Position numbers and translations under genes: made by a program
DNA from: Saprospiraceae bacterium
GTDB lineage: Bacteria; Bacteroidota; Bacteroidia; Chitinophagales; Saprospiraceae
Assembly: GCA_028282725.1 (NCBI GenBank)
Contig: JANQHF010000002.1
Location: 1 to 60,123, forward strand
DNA: 60,123 bases
Reading direction: 5' to 3'
Notes under the pieces: generated by a model
What the model saw: only the letters and a program-made list of their open reading frames with translations
Database searches by the model: none
Told to the model about the DNA's origin: nothing
Shown: positions 17,620 through 27,594 of the stretch, one piece after another
How the letters are laid out: each line of letters starts with the position of its first letter
Position numbering within the stretch: position 1 is the first letter of the stretch

Positions 17620-18567
17620 CTAATCAGCACGATCACTCAGTAACATTTGGGCATCTCCTTTGATCAGGGAAGAAGTTTCTTCATTTAATTCCCTGGCCGC
17701 CATTTTGAGGGTTCTTGACAATCTTTTCAAATTGATTTTTGTGGGGAGAAATTCCGGATTCACATTGGCATATTGTTGAATCAGTTTTCGTATTTGAGCC
17801 CCAATCCTCTTGTGTTCTAAGGCCGCCTTTTTTTCGGTTGGCTTCCTCATTTGTTTTAGCCTTTCTGTAGTCAGGGCAATCCTGAAAATATTGGCCGATA
17901 ACTCCGTCATCCCCAAATGGTCGTAGAAGTTGCTGTCAGATGGGATCCCCCTTTTACTCTTCAGCAGACCTGTGGACTTATTGTACATTCCCACAAATCC
18001 CTCATTGATGAAATACCGGTAGTCTTCCACATTGGCGCGAGCTGCTGCCCTGGTCAATGAAATATTCAGCTCCCTGATGTTTTCTCGCGATGCTCTCCTT
18101 TGTAAGAACTTCTGACCCGTCATCAACGTGTTGAGTTCTTCCATCAAATGCAGGAAATACAACTGTGCTTTCCGAACCCTTGGTTTCCTTCGATCGGCCT
18201 GCATGGCAATCAAGAAACATGCAAACTTCGTAAGTTTATAATCCCATCTGCTTTTGGATTTGTAGGATTTCTTATGATCGGTGATCTCCGAAACATCAAA
18301 TTTCTTGAAATTTTCTTCGGCAGAAATTCCCAGCAATGTGCAATTTTCCCGGGCTTTGACAATGACTGGTTTGAAAGTCCTCATTGATTTGTACCCCAGC
18401 ACTTTGGCGTACCAGCTTGCAATCCAGTACATCCGCCCCTCTTCTGATAGACTAAATTCCTCGATAGTCGCTCCGATTCCCAATGGAGCATTGGCATTAG
18501 AAGTTACTATTTCCATAACCCGTTCAATTTCAGGTTTAATCGTGCATTCGGATATGATTTTTGTCAA
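17620..18567 (-). CDS. DinD-like (DNA-damage-inducible D) protein with Bro-N-like domain
   Basis: 315 residues from a TTG; an ATG at 18516 would give 298 and is also possible. The N-terminal half matches the Bro-N/DinD layout: YWIASWYAKVLGYKSMRTF, then KPVIVKARENC, then YKLTKFACFLIAMQADRRK and AQLYFLHLMEEL. The C-terminal half matches DinD proteins: YFINEGFVGMYNKST, then FYDHLGMTELSANIFRIALT. E. coli DinD is SOS-induced and inhibits RecA-mediated strand exchange; related Bro-N proteins sit in phages. No LexA-type box is obvious upstream and no phage genes are near. The gene is divergent from the copper ATPase. Confidence 0.82.
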   Translation of the reverse strand: MTKIISECTIKPEIERVMEIVTSNANAPLGIGATIEEFSLSEEGRMYWIASWYAKVLGYKSMRTFKPVIVKARENCTLLGISAEENFKKFDVSEITDHKKSYKSKSRWDYKLTKFACFLIAMQADRRKPRVRKAQLYFLHLMEELNTLMTGQKFLQRRASRENIRELNISLTRAAARANVEDYRYFINEGFVGMYNKSTGLLKSKRGIPSDSNFYDHLGMTELSANIFRIALTTERLKQMRKPTEKKAALEHKRIGAQIRKLIQQYANVNPEFLPTKINLKRLSRTLKMAARELNEETSSLIKGDAQMLLSDRAD

Positions 18568-18643
18568 TGTGAATATTGAGTTTAGTCACTTCGATAATCT
18601 TTGATTCCAAAATCTTTAGGCAATTTTGATTGTTCCACTATTG

Positions 18644-21028
18644 ATGAAGGAGATTTTCTACATATCAGGCATGTCTTGTGAAGGGTGCAAGAGAAATATC
18701 GAACGTTCGGTAAGCCAGGTATCCGGAGTCTTGTCACAGACCGTAGATCTTGGAAGCAAGTCCCTTGTAATCGAGTCAGATCATAGAATAGACATAGAGG
18801 AATTGAAGTCGAGTTTATCAACTTTTAAAGGCAAGTACAAAATTTCTGAAGATCCGATAGATGAACAGGATCAACATGTACGACCTCGAGTCCATGACAT
18901 GGCACCTTCGATTTACTACTGCCCAATGTTTTGCGAAGAAGATAAAACTTATGACTCGCCAGGTTTCTGCCCTAGATGCGGAATGGATCTCGTATACTCA
19001 GGAACAGATCAGGCAGCCTTGAATAGTCAAGGTGCTGAGCTCGTAGTGAAATTCAGGATTGCCATAGTATTGACAATTCCGATATTCCTGATTGCAATGT
19101 CAGATATGTTGGTTACCAATCCACTCTATCAACTAATGCCACCATTGTATTGGAATTGGTTTCAGTTCATCCTCTCTCTTCCAGTCATATTTTATGCATG
19201 TTGGATGTTCTTTGAGAGGGCCTGGGTTTCATTTCGGACATGGAATCTCAATATGTTCAGCCTGATTGGTCTCGGTGCGGGTGTAGCATGGTTGTTTAGT
19301 GTTTTTGCTTTGGTTCTTCCTTCTGTCTTACCTGGCCAATTTATTACGCATCATGGCGTTCCACAAGTTTACTTTGAAGCGGCAACTGTCATTCTTACGC
19401 TGGTTTTACTGGGACAATTACTGGAAGCCAGGGCACATCGCCAGACCAGTCTGGCCATTCGATCTTTATTGAATCTTGTACCCAATGAAGCGATCCGCAT
19501 ACACAACGGCCAGGATGAGATGGTGTTGATTGAAGAAATCTTGATCGGGGATATTCTAAGGATCAAACCGGGTGATAAAATCCCCGTTGATGGAATTGTG
19601 ATGTCAGGAAATAGTTCCGTAGAGGAGTCTATGATTACAGGAGAACCAATACCTGTAGCAAAAAAGACTGGCGATACTGTGCTGGCTGGCACCATAAACG
19701 GTAGAGGCACATTTACAATGAAGTCTGAAAAAATCGGTGCCCGGACCTTTCTTGCCCAAATTATCCGGATGGTGGATACTGCAAGCAGAAGCAGGGCCCC
19801 CATCCAAAATTTTGCCGACAGGATTTCTTCGGTGTTTGTTCCGGTGGTCATCTTAATCTCTGTGGTGACTTATATCACCTGGTTTGCCGTCGGCCCGGAT
19901 CCGGCTTCGGTATATGCACTGGTCAATGCTATAGCTGTATTGATCATAGCATGTCCCTGTGCACTCGGGCTAGCTACTCCTGTGTCGGTAATGGTGGGTG
20001 TGGGTAAAGGTGCACAATCCGGAATCCTGATTAAAGAAGCTGCCACCTTCGAAAAGTTGGCAAATCTCGACACGTTGATCCTAGATAAGACGGGTACAAT
20101 TACCGAAGGGAAACCTTCAGTTGAAAAGGTGGTCTCCATTTCAAAAGAATTCAATGAAAGCGTCATAACACAATTTGCAGCATCCATAAATAAATCGAGT
20201 GAACATCCTCTAGCCGATGCAATCGTTGCCTATTCAATAGAAACTGATATTCCGGTCTTGAGTTGTCAGAATTTTGAAAGTATCTCAGGTAAAGGAGTGA
20301 CAGGAACTGTGAGTACTCATACTGTACACATTGGGAACCAATCCCTGTTGAAACACTTTGGTGTTGAAACAAATCCGGTTTTAATCGATGAAATAAAGAA
20401 CATTCAAAGCACAGGGAAGACTGTTTCCTACATTGCAATCGATGATGAAGTCGTCGGGTACATCGTGATCGAAGACGTCATCAAAAAAACGAGTAAGCAA
20501 TCGATCATTGATCTGAGAGATTCGGGAATTGATGTGATCATGCTCACAGGTGATAATGTTCTGACAGCAAAAGCAGTTGCCAGTGAACTGCAATTGTCAT
20601 CATTTAAGGCTGAAATGCTACCGGAGGATAAATTGAATGAGATCCGTGCAATCCAGCATTCCGGCAAGGTGGTAGCTATGGCCGGAGATGGCATCAATGA
20701 TGCGCCTGCTCTTGCTGCCTCGGATGTTGGTATTGCAATGGGTACTGGTACCGATGTTGCCATTGAATCGGCGGATATAACCCTTGTAAAAGGAGACCTG
20801 TCAGGATTGAACAGAGCGCATCACCTGAGTAAGGGGGTCGTTAGAAATATTCGGCAGAATCTTTTCTTCGCCTTGATTTACAATACCATTGGAATTCCAA
20901 TTGCGGCAGGTGTGCTGTTTCCTTTTTTCGGGATTCTTCTATCTCCGATGATTGCCGCTGCTGCAATGAGTTTTAGTTCGGTATCAGTCATTGGTAACGC
21001 CTTGCGACTCCAATTTTTAAAACTATAA
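18644..21028 (+). CDS. Heavy-metal (copper-type) translocating P1B ATPase
   Basis: An integral membrane pump of about 794 residues from the ATG at 18644; a TTG at 18626 adds six residues. An N-terminal heavy-metal domain has C12 and C15 (GMSCEGCKR). A second Cys-rich heavy-metal-binding segment at about 88-112 ([20 protein letters not shown]) is followed by CGMDL. About eight membrane helices are present. The channel motif CPC is at 437-439 (IIACPCALG), the phosphorylated Asp is at about 481 in DKTGT, and [10 protein letters not shown] closes the ATP-binding part. The CPC motif and the second Cys module are typical of copper/silver exporters (CopA/CopB-like). No CopZ, CopY or CueR gene is adjacent, so the metal is inferred. 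Confidence 0.95.
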   Translation: MKEIFYISGMSCEGCKRNIERSVSQVSGVLSQTVDLGSKSLVIESDHRIDIEELKSSLSTFKGKYKISEDPIDEQDQHVRPRVHDMAPSIYYCPMFCEEDKTYDSPGFCPRCGMDLVYSGTDQAALNSQGAELVVKFRIAIVLTIPIFLIAMSDMLVTNPLYQLMPPLYWNWFQFILSLPVIFYACWMFFERAWVSFRTWNLNMFSLIGLGAGVAWLFSVFALVLPSVLPGQFITHHGVPQVYFEAATVILTLVLLGQLLEARAHRQTSLAIRSLLNLVPNEAIRIHNGQDEMVLIEEILIGDILRIKPGDKIPVDGIVMSGNSSVEESMITGEPIPVAKKTGDTVLAGTINGRGTFTMKSEKIGARTFLAQIIRMVDTASRSRAPIQNFADRISSVFVPVVILISVVTYITWFAVGPDPASVYALVNAIAVLIIACPCALGLATPVSVMVGVGKGAQSGILIKEAATFEKLANLDTLILDKTGTITEGKPSVEKVVSISKEFNESVITQFAASINKSSEHPLADAIVAYSIETDIPVLSCQNFESISGKGVTGTVSTHTVHIGNQSLLKHFGVETNPVLIDEIKNIQSTGKTVSYIAIDDEVVGYIVIEDVIKKTSKQSIIDLRDSGIDVIMLTGDNVLTAKAVASELQLSSFKAEMLPEDKLNEIRAIQHSGKVVAMAGDGINDAPALAASDVGIAMGTGTDVAIESADITLVKGDLSGLNRAHHLSKGVVRNIRQNLFFALIYNTIGIPIAAGVLFPFFGILLSPMIAAAAMSFSSVSVIGNALRLQFLKL

Positions 21029-21057
21029 GATCCACCTTCAATTTTTATTCATTATGA

Positions 21058-22188
21058 TCATGAGATCAGTTGATTGATCAAATAAATTGACAACATCCCC
21101 CAACCGGTTCCCGTGACCATACTCAGAATCGCCAGTATGATGGCATGAGGCATCCACTCTTCGTTATATGCCGAGGTGACAGCAGGTGCCGTTGAAATAC
21201 CTCCGACATTGGCCATACTTCCAATCGGGATCCAGGCCATGTGTAATTTTAATTTCCACCCGACCATGATCATCGTGATGTAATGGGAGATAAGCCACAG
21301 GATGGAAAGAATCAGCATTGAGAATGGCAAACCAAAATTTTCAAATTTTAATTTGAGGCCGAGAATGGCCATGATGACAATGATCAGGATTCCTCCACTC
21401 CTTAGCATGAGCGTGTGATTCCACGATTTTATAAAATTACCGAGTCCCAGGCCAGCGATGGAAAGAAAGATGATTGTATAAATAAAATTGTCGATCATAT
21501 AATAACTGAAGACCAATACAGCCAGGGCTAAAAGCAGCGTAATGCCTGATTCGATTTTGACCCGGACATCATCGGGAACAAAATCGACGACCTGATCTGA
21601 TATGCTGAAGGTAGCGTTTAATTGATCGCTCTTTTTGATCATTTGAAACATAAAGATTGTCCAGATATTTACGAGGACATTATCCATGACCAAAACGGTA
21701 ATGAATAACTCTTCGCTACAATATGAGAGCTCCTTCAATACCAATTGGCTTGTGCTTCCTCCGATCCAGGAACCTACCATGGTGATAAGGCCCTTCCAAT
21801 ATCCTTCTGTGATAAAGGTATCGTACATTGATGAGGAAAAATATTTGAATACAATGGTCAGAAGGACCGGTATTAAGGCTATGGTCATAGATCCCGACAG
21901 GAAAACAGCGACAGGGCGCCATCCAATATGCTTTAACTGTCTGAAAGATAAAGCACTCATTACCGTGAGAATTGCCGCCGGCATGATGATATCCTTGCTC
22001 CAGACGTGAATCGGATCCCGGCTCAGGTCTATGTTGAATGCGTGCGTGATGATGGCGGGAATGATGTAGGCAAACAGAATGGCCGGACACCAATTCAATA
22101 TGGTCTTGAGAACAGGATGACGAACGCCATCCAAATATTTAACGAAGAACAGTGTACTCAGTACAATGACAATCGCAATCGCCGGCAT
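21058..22188 (-). CDS. DUF819 family membrane protein
   Basis: 376 residues with about ten membrane helices. The pattern VGSWIGGSTSQLVLKEL near the middle followed by TVLVMDNVLVNIW matches DUF819 (YjcL-like) proteins, as does the late IGSMANVGGISTAPAVTSAY motif with paired Gly/Ala and a Pro break in the helix. These resemble two inverted halves of secondary transporters, but substrates are unknown. No cleavable signal is needed; the first helix begins at residue 2. The gene is convergent with the copper ATPase, 30 bases apart, and lies upstream of a universal stress protein gene on the same strand. Confidence 0.85.
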   Translation of the reverse strand: MPAIAIVIVLSTLFFVKYLDGVRHPVLKTILNWCPAILFAYIIPAIITHAFNIDLSRDPIHVWSKDIIMPAAILTVMSALSFRQLKHIGWRPVAVFLSGSMTIALIPVLLTIVFKYFSSSMYDTFITEGYWKGLITMVGSWIGGSTSQLVLKELSYCSEELFITVLVMDNVLVNIWTIFMFQMIKKSDQLNATFSISDQVVDFVPDDVRVKIESGITLLLALAVLVFSYYMIDNFIYTIIFLSIAGLGLGNFIKSWNHTLMLRSGGILIIVIMAILGLKLKFENFGLPFSMLILSILWLISHYITMIMVGWKLKLHMAWIPIGSMANVGGISTAPAVTSAYNEEWMPHAIILAILSMVTGTGWGMLSIYLINQLIS

Positions 22189-22279
22189 GAAATTCTGGAT
22201 CTGTAATAAGCCGGAGTAAGTTAAGTCACTTTATGGTGAAAACAATGTAAAATTCCGCAATATGGAATTCAATTTAATG

Positions 22280-23101
22280 TTAGCCAAATATGATTAAAGG
22301 AATATTACTGTCATAAAGCAAATTTCTCGTCCTTCCGGGACGATACAAACGTTCCCAGAATGTGCGGTGTGGTTTATAGAAGGCCAGCAGGTCTGGCTTC
22401 TTTCTTTGCATATATTCGAGAATTCCCTCCTCCACGGTATAAGCATGTGAACAGGTCAATTTCATATCATTATAAGGGGCGCCGATCATTGTGATGTCCA
22501 TTTTATTCTTTTTCTCATCATCAATGATATGTAGCAGTTCAATGTTTGGGTCATTGAGGAAGCCGGAAAATCCGGTGAGCCATTTCAGGGCACTGTCTTC
22601 TCTTTCACTCAGTTCCCCTCCCATATTTAGAATTGTGGGAAAAAGTACATCCTCCACTCTTTTATACTGAGCATGAGCAGGAATGGCCAGGACGGGCACT
22701 TTGGTCTTGTGTATGGTCCTTGCAGTGGTGGTGCCCATGAGGCGCTTCAATAATCCATAGTCTTCTCTTAAGGACATGATGATCAAATCTGCATCTATAG
22801 ATTCGGCACATTCGTGTATTTCAACCGCCGGGTAAATGCCATTGATGGGATAAAGCGTTCCCCTGCGTTTCTCATCAATTGTATTCATCATGTCTTCCAT
22901 CCGCTTGATGGCCGCAGCTTTCAGTTCTGATAAATACCCTTTTAGTGCCCTGGCGGGTGTTTCGGTGGTGTACGCAAAAGGCACATCATACACGTGGACC
23001 ATGTCCAATACGATATCATGGCCGGTCATTAGGTCTTTGGCGTACTTAAGCGCATTCACATTGGCTTTCGAAAAGTCTGCAGCAAATAGAAAACGTATCA
23101 C
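22280..23101 (-). CDS. Universal stress protein, tandem UspA-like domains
   Basis: 273 residues, the length of Bacteroidota two-domain Usp proteins. The first Usp domain (1-140) starts FLFAADFSKANVNALKYAKDL and ends with the nucleotide-loop-like MGTTTARTIHKTKVPVLAIPA, close to the ATP-binding G-2x-G-9x-G(S/T) motif. The second domain (about 150-273) is more divergent and ends NLLYDSNIPLIIFG. Cytoplasmic; usually induced in stasis or energy stress. The gene is divergent from the propeller-amidohydrolase gene. The intervening 170 bases contain a 7-bp inverted repeat at 23177-23198. Confidence 0.88.
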   Translation of the reverse strand: MIRFLFAADFSKANVNALKYAKDLMTGHDIVLDMVHVYDVPFAYTTETPARALKGYLSELKAAAIKRMEDMMNTIDEKRRGTLYPINGIYPAVEIHECAESIDADLIIMSLREDYGLLKRLMGTTTARTIHKTKVPVLAIPAHAQYKRVEDVLFPTILNMGGELSEREDSALKWLTGFSGFLNDPNIELLHIIDDEKKNKMDITMIGAPYNDMKLTCSHAYTVEEGILEYMQRKKPDLLAFYKPHRTFWERLYRPGRTRNLLYDSNIPLIIFG

Positions 23102-23155
23102 TATATAGAAATTTATAAGTCAAATCTACGAGTCCGATAAGAAGAACCACATGAG

Positions 23156-23198
23156 TTGTGTCACTCCGGTAAATGACATTTGTTAGTAGTGACAAATG
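23156..23198 (+). promoter_or_regulatory. Candidate promoter and operator between divergent genes
   Basis: TTG at 23156-23158 and GACATTTG at 23175-23182 resemble the Bacteroidota -33/-7 boxes (one mismatch, 16-base gap). The -7-like box overlaps an inverted repeat, CATTTGT (23177-23183) and ACAAATG (23192-23198), that could bind a dimeric regulator. It lies 94 bases before the amidohydrolase ATG. Confidence 0.28.
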
Positions 23199-23275
23199 GA
23201 CAATGGACCTAATGTGACCGGCTTTTCGTTTTTTTACCGGAATAACTGATCTTAGCATCTTCAAACCCACTGATT

Positions 23276-26200
23276 ATGAAATATTTAGCCATTCTTTTTT
23301 TACTTTTTTTGATCTATCCAATTTCCGGACAGGATGCACAGGATACTACGGCAAATAAGCAGGACACGATTAAAAAGGCGACAAAGGAATTACCTCTGGA
23401 GCCTGGTCGTCAATATCACATGCAGACGACCTCAGGTACCTGGATATCCCTGGATGTCAGGCCTGACGGTAAAGAGATTGTATTTGATCTCTTAGGTGAT
23501 ATTTATACGATGCCGATGTCTGGCGGAAAAGCCAAAAGAGTCATTGGGGATCTCTCCTTTGAGAGCCACCCAAAGTACAGTCCCGATGGAAAATCACTCG
23601 TGATGACTTCGGATCGTTCAGGATCTGAAAATATCTGGACCTACGATATAGATAGTTCGGATTGGTTTCAGATTACAAAGGACAGCGACAAGAATTATCA
23701 GTCCGCTGAATGGTCCCCTGATGGTGAATATATCATCGCAGCCAAAGGTGTACGCAACCTGAAAATGCACATGTATCACAAAGATGGGGGAGGAGGGGTG
23801 CAATTGATCAAGAAGCCTGAAGGCCAAAAGACCATCGAACCTGCATTTGGGGCAGATGAACGATTTATTTGGTTTTCGATCAGATCCAATGACTGGCAAT
23901 ACAACGCCAGGATGCCTCAATACCAGATTGCCACTTACGACAGGGAGACAGGAGAAATTGACCGGAAAACCAATCGCTATGGTTCTGCCTTTGCACCAAC
24001 GCTGTCACCTGATGGCAAATGGCTTGTATACGGTTCCAGATTCAATACGAAAACGGGATTGGTGAAAAGAAATCTTAAGACCGGGGCAGAAGAGTGGTTG
24101 GCTTATCCAGTCCAAAGAGATGATCAGGAGGCGCGATCCCGGTTGGGAGTCTATCCGGCAATGAGTTTTACACCGGACAGTAAGCACCTGGTAGTTTTCT
24201 ATGGAGGGAAAATCAATAAGATCGACATACAAAGCCATGTCTCTTCGGTCATTCCGTTTAAAATTGATGAAGTCATTGACTATGGCCCTGAGGTCCGATT
24301 TGATTTCCGGATCAGTGATGATGCAGAAATGCAGGTCACACAGATCAGGGATGCCGTTTTATCTCCGGATGGACAAAAACTTGCATTTACTGCCTTAAAC
24401 CGTCTTTACATCATGGATTATCCGGATGGAACACCTCAAAGGATTACCAATAATGACTTTACAGAAGCAATGCCAAGCTGGTCACCAGATAGCAAGAAGT
24501 TGGCTTATGTCACCTGGGAAGAAAATGAAGGCCATATCTATACGGTGTCCATTACCCCCCAAAGTACTCCTCAAAGGATCACTGCCGAAGGAGGATACTA
24601 TAATAGACCGGCATGGGACCCGAATCAGGATCGGATTGTATTCAGCAGGGGGGCGGCTCAAAATTATATCAATGCCATTGGTCCATTTGCTTTTGGAGCG
24701 AATGAAGAGCTTGCATGGATCAGCCCTGAAGGCGGTGATATCCAGGAGATCGCTCATGCGAATGGAAGATTCAATCCACATTTCGTTCAAGGAAAAGAAA
24801 GGATTTATTTGAATCATAACACGAAAGGCTTGATTTCGATCAGGTACGATGGTACTGATGAAAAGCAACATGTCAAGATCAGCGGTGTGACTACCTTTCC
24901 GGCCCTTGTAACAGAACAGCATTGTTTGCTGGTGCCCACAGCAACAGAGCCAAAGAAGAAACCGTCCAATGCATCACTGATGACCATGTCTCCCAATGGA
25001 AAATTGGCACTGGCAAAGATCAATAACGAGATTTATTATGTCACGATACCCATGGTCGGGGGCGAGGTGCCAGGCATCAATGTCAGCAAACCGGACAACG
25101 CGATCTTCCCTGCGGCTAAATTGACCGAATTGGGAGGCGAATTTCCACATTGGTCCGGTGATGGAAGTAAGGTCAACTGGTCCCTGGGCAGCAGTTTTTT
25201 CTCATATGACATTGAAGAAGGAAAAAAAGTTGCCCGGGAGTTGAAAAAGAAAAAAGAAGCCGAAGGACAGAAAAAAGAAAAAGAGAATGAGGAGAATGAT
25301 GCTTCGAAGGACTCAGAGTCAGATGAAGCAAAGTCGGAAGATGGATCTTCGACAGACTCAGGATCGGAAGATGAGGAAGAAGACGAAGGCTACCAGGCTG
25401 ATGAGCTGAAGGTGAAATTGATGGTGCCTCGTGATATTCCATCCGGGGAAGTAATATTGACAGATGCCAGGATCATTACCATGAATGGTGAAGAAGTGAT
25501 CGAGAATGGATACGTGCATATCAGGAACAACCGGATACAGGATGTCGGGGACATGGCAAGCCTCTCAGCAAATGGAGTAGCACGCAGGAGTCTGTCCGGC
25601 AAGACCATCGTTCCGGGCTATGTTGATACGCATGCACATATGTGGCCCAATTGGGGATTGCATAAGAATGATGTATGGCTTTATGCGGCCAATCTGGCTT
25701 ATGGTGTAACCACTACACGTGACCCACAGACGGCAACTACTGATGTGCTGACCTATGAGGACATGGTTGAGGCAGGCGATATCCTGGGACCACGCATCTA
25801 TAGTACCGGACCGGGAGTGGGTTTCTGGGCATATAGAATGACGGATTATGAACATGCGAAAAAAGTACTCAAGCAATATTCCGAATACTATGACACCAAG
25901 ACGATCAAAATGTACATGGTGGGTAATCGCCAGGATCGTCAGTGGGTGATCAAGGCTGCCAAAGAACAGGGGCTTATGCCGACGACTGAAGGAGCCCTGG
26001 ATATGAAACTCAACCTGACGCAACTCCTGGATGGGTATCCGGGACATGAGCATGCATTGCCTTTGTACCCGATTTATGATGACGTACTGAATCTGGTTGC
26101 AGAATCTCAAATGGCCGTAACCCCGACCATGCTTGTTGCTTACGGAGGTCCATGGGCCGAGAATTATTTCTATTCCAGAGAAAATCCTCAGTATGATGAA

Positions 26201-26710
26201 AAGTTGAATCACTTCACACCCAAGGCGGAGTTGGATGCCAAGACACGTCGTCGCCCCGGGTGGTTTATGGATGAAGAACACGTCTTTCAAAAACACGCCG
26301 AGACGTGCAATCAAATCGTTGAGAAAGGAGGTATAGTAGGTGTGGGTTCACATGGCCAGTTGCAGGGTCTGGGTTATCATTGGGAACTGTGGGCAGTACA
26401 TGGGGGTGTAATGACGAATCATAATGCCCTCAGGACCGCAACGATATTGGGAGCGAGAGCGATTGGTTTGGAAAAGGATCTTGGAAGCATAGAGGCGGGC
26501 AAATTGGCGGATCTGGTCATTTTGGATGACAATCCTTTGGTGAATATTCGCTATACCAATTCGATCGACCAGGTCATGAAAAATGGGCGCTTGTATGACG
26601 GGGATACCCTGGATGAAGTTTGGCCGAGACAGAAAAAGGCACCGAAGTTTTTTGATACCGGGGATGTGCCTGCAATCGGATTGCCGGGGGTGGATGTTTC
26701 GAATGACTGA
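23276..26710 (+). CDS. Exported amidohydrolase with N-terminal TolB-like propeller
   Basis: 1144 residues with a signal peptide (1-18, ending PISGQ). The first about 650 residues are repeated TolB/PD40 blades (PDGKEIVFDLLGDIYTMPM; SPDGKSLVMTSDRSG; SPDSKKLAYVTW). A strongly charged Lys/Glu/Asp linker covers about 655-705. The C-terminal metal-dependent amidohydrolase covers about 715-1110, with metal ligands His786 and His788 in GYVDTHAHMWPN, later His residues in GHEHALP and GVGSHGQLQG, and the closing GSIEAGKLADLVILDDNPL. The usual last metal-ligand Asp in a GTD motif reads GSHGQ here; I recall this form in propeller-fused homologs. Such proteins are thought to act on peptides or cyclic amides in the periplasm, but the substrate is unknown. 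Confidence 0.92.
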   Translation: MKYLAILFLLFLIYPISGQDAQDTTANKQDTIKKATKELPLEPGRQYHMQTTSGTWISLDVRPDGKEIVFDLLGDIYTMPMSGGKAKRVIGDLSFESHPKYSPDGKSLVMTSDRSGSENIWTYDIDSSDWFQITKDSDKNYQSAEWSPDGEYIIAAKGVRNLKMHMYHKDGGGGVQLIKKPEGQKTIEPAFGADERFIWFSIRSNDWQYNARMPQYQIATYDRETGEIDRKTNRYGSAFAPTLSPDGKWLVYGSRFNTKTGLVKRNLKTGAEEWLAYPVQRDDQEARSRLGVYPAMSFTPDSKHLVVFYGGKINKIDIQSHVSSVIPFKIDEVIDYGPEVRFDFRISDDAEMQVTQIRDAVLSPDGQKLAFTALNRLYIMDYPDGTPQRITNNDFTEAMPSWSPDSKKLAYVTWEENEGHIYTVSITPQSTPQRITAEGGYYNRPAWDPNQDRIVFSRGAAQNYINAIGPFAFGANEELAWISPEGGDIQEIAHANGRFNPHFVQGKERIYLNHNTKGLISIRYDGTDEKQHVKISGVTTFPALVTEQHCLLVPTATEPKKKPSNASLMTMSPNGKLALAKINNEIYYVTIPMVGGEVPGINVSKPDNAIFPAAKLTELGGEFPHWSGDGSKVNWSLGSSFFSYDIEEGKKVARELKKKKEAEGQKKEKENEENDASKDSESDEAKSEDGSSTDSGSEDEEEDEGYQADELKVKLMVPRDIPSGEVILTDARIITMNGEEVIENGYVHIRNNRIQDVGDMASLSANGVARRSLSGKTIVPGYVDTHAHMWPNWGLHKNDVWLYAANLAYGVTTTRDPQTATTDVLTYEDMVEAGDILGPRIYSTGPGVGFWAYRMTDYEHAKKVLKQYSEYYDTKTIKMYMVGNRQDRQWVIKAAKEQGLMPTTEGALDMKLNLTQLLDGYPGHEHALPLYPIYDDVLNLVAESQMAVTPTMLVAYGGPWAENYFYSRENPQYDEKLNHFTPKAELDAKTRRRPGWFMDEEHVFQKHAETCNQIVEKGGIVGVGSHGQLQGLGYHWELWAVHGGVMTNHNALRTATILGARAIGLEKDLGSIEAGKLADLVILDDNPLVNIRYTNSIDQVMKNGRLYDGDTLDEVWPRQKKAPKFFDTGDVPAIGLPGVDVSND

Positions 26711-26741
26711 ATTTTGAGTTTTGAATGCTGAGTGTGCACCC

Positions 26742-26755
26742 TGAGCCTGCCGAAG
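26742..26755 (+). repeat. Short intergenic motif, copy 1
   Basis: TGAGCCTGCCGAAG just after the amidohydrolase stop. A related string, TGAGCCAGTCGAA, is at 37458-37470. Strings of this form (TGAGC..GTCGAA) recur in intergenic DNA of many bacteria, to my memory. Confidence 0.35.
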
Positions 26756-26775
26756 TGTGGACCGAGAGCCTGTGT

Positions 26776-26982
26776 CTATTGCGAAACCTGCAGGAGTCCA
26801 TGTTCGAATCCTTTCCTGACCAGGCCTGCAGAGTTTTTGACTTGCATTTTGAGCATCAGATTTCTGCGATGGGTCATCACTGTCAGGTCACTGATGTACA
26901 ATTTGGAGGCAATTTCTTTCGTAGACATTTCGTACGATACGAGTTCCAGTATCTCCTGCTCTCTTTTCGTGATGTGATTCAT
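26776..26982 (-). CDS. Stand-alone LuxR-type HTH protein (1)
   Basis: A 68-residue protein made almost entirely of a GerE/LuxR helix-turn-helix: ITKREQEILELVSYEMSTKE, then SDLTVMTHRRNLMLKMQVKN, then LVRKGFEHGLL. There is no receiver or ligand domain. The family helices and the key Thr/Val/His/Arg residues of the recognition helix are intact, so it should bind DNA as a dimer. The start codon is the ATG at 26982. About 110 bases upstream is a 24-bp element (27094-27117) shared with the next HTH gene. It may be a degraded response regulator, but two similar stand-alone genes in the window argue that the short form is functional. Confidence 0.75.
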   Translation of the reverse strand: MNHITKREQEILELVSYEMSTKEIASKLYISDLTVMTHRRNLMLKMQVKNSAGLVRKGFEHGLLQVSQ

Positions 26983-27093
26983 ATTTTTGGTATTTGATGA
27001 TTTGTGAAGTAGTCCTTAAAGTATTGCAAGTGTTACCCCCGGATCATTTTTCTGATTCTATATTATGGGATTTGAATGGGTCCGGCTATCCCC

Positions 27094-27117
27094 ATTTTTA
27101 TAGAAAAAGTGTTAATC
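27094..27117 (-). promoter_or_regulatory. Shared upstream element, copy 1
   Basis: ATTTTTATAGA, then one base, then AAAGTGTTAATC. The same string occurs at 27454-27477 with one difference. It lies 112 bases upstream of the HTH protein gene that starts at 26982. Likely an operator or promoter part; the bound factor is unknown. Confidence 0.55.
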
Positions 27118-27178
27118 TATAGTTTTACCTATTCAATTTTGTATAGGTGGTGATTATTTAGAAAATAGAAAGATCGGT

Positions 27179-27397
27179 TCACTCCTTGACTTCGAGCAGA
27201 CCCAATTGATATGCTTTGTGGATGAGTCCGGCCATATTTTTTACATCCAGTTTATAGAAAAGAGATTTCCTGTGTGACTCCACGGTTCCTATAGAAATAT
27301 CGAGGAAGTCTGCTATCTCTTTATTTGAATATTCTTGTGCAATTAATTGAAGGATTTCAATTTCACGGGGTGTGATTCGGTGTTCGTTATAAGTCAT
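27179..27397 (-). CDS. Stand-alone LuxR-type HTH protein (2)
   Basis: 72 residues from the ATG at 27397 (MTYNEHRITPRE); a start at 27418 adds seven residues. It is a bare GerE/LuxR helix-turn-helix: ITPREIEILQLIAQEYSNKE, IADFLDISIGTVESHRKSLF, then KLDVKNMAGLIHKAYQLGLL. The recognition helix carries the usual GTVESHRKS. No sensor domain, so its activity is probably controlled by its level or by partner proteins. About 57 bases upstream is the second copy of a 24-bp element (27454-27477), so this gene and the previous one may share a regulator or control each other. Confidence 0.85.
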   Translation of the reverse strand: MTYNEHRITPREIEILQLIAQEYSNKEIADFLDISIGTVESHRKSLFYKLDVKNMAGLIHKAYQLGLLEVKE

Positions 27398-27453
27398 TTG
27401 GTTGTATTTACAGTACACCGATGATACGAAATCAGACTTAGGTTGTGATCCCT

Positions 27454-27477
27454 ATTTTTATAGAGAAAGTGTTAATC
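27454..27477 (-). promoter_or_regulatory. Shared upstream element, copy 2
   Basis: ATTTTTATAGA, one base, AAAGTGTTAATC, differing from copy 1 (27094-27117) at a single position (G for A between the two parts). It lies 57 bases before the start of the second HTH-only gene. Confidence 0.55.
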
Positions 27478-27594
27478 CCAAAAATTGTATACCCTGAATT
27501 AGGGCGATTGTTTTTTTATTGCAGGGTCATTTTCAAATAACTCATTATTTCAATTGAGAGCACTTATTTGAATATATTTCAGCTTGAATAATTC

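Noticed and set aside
26800-26830. TTCGAATCC string like a tRNA T-arm
   Set aside because: It is inside the HTH-only gene; no acceptor or anticodon stem can be built around it.
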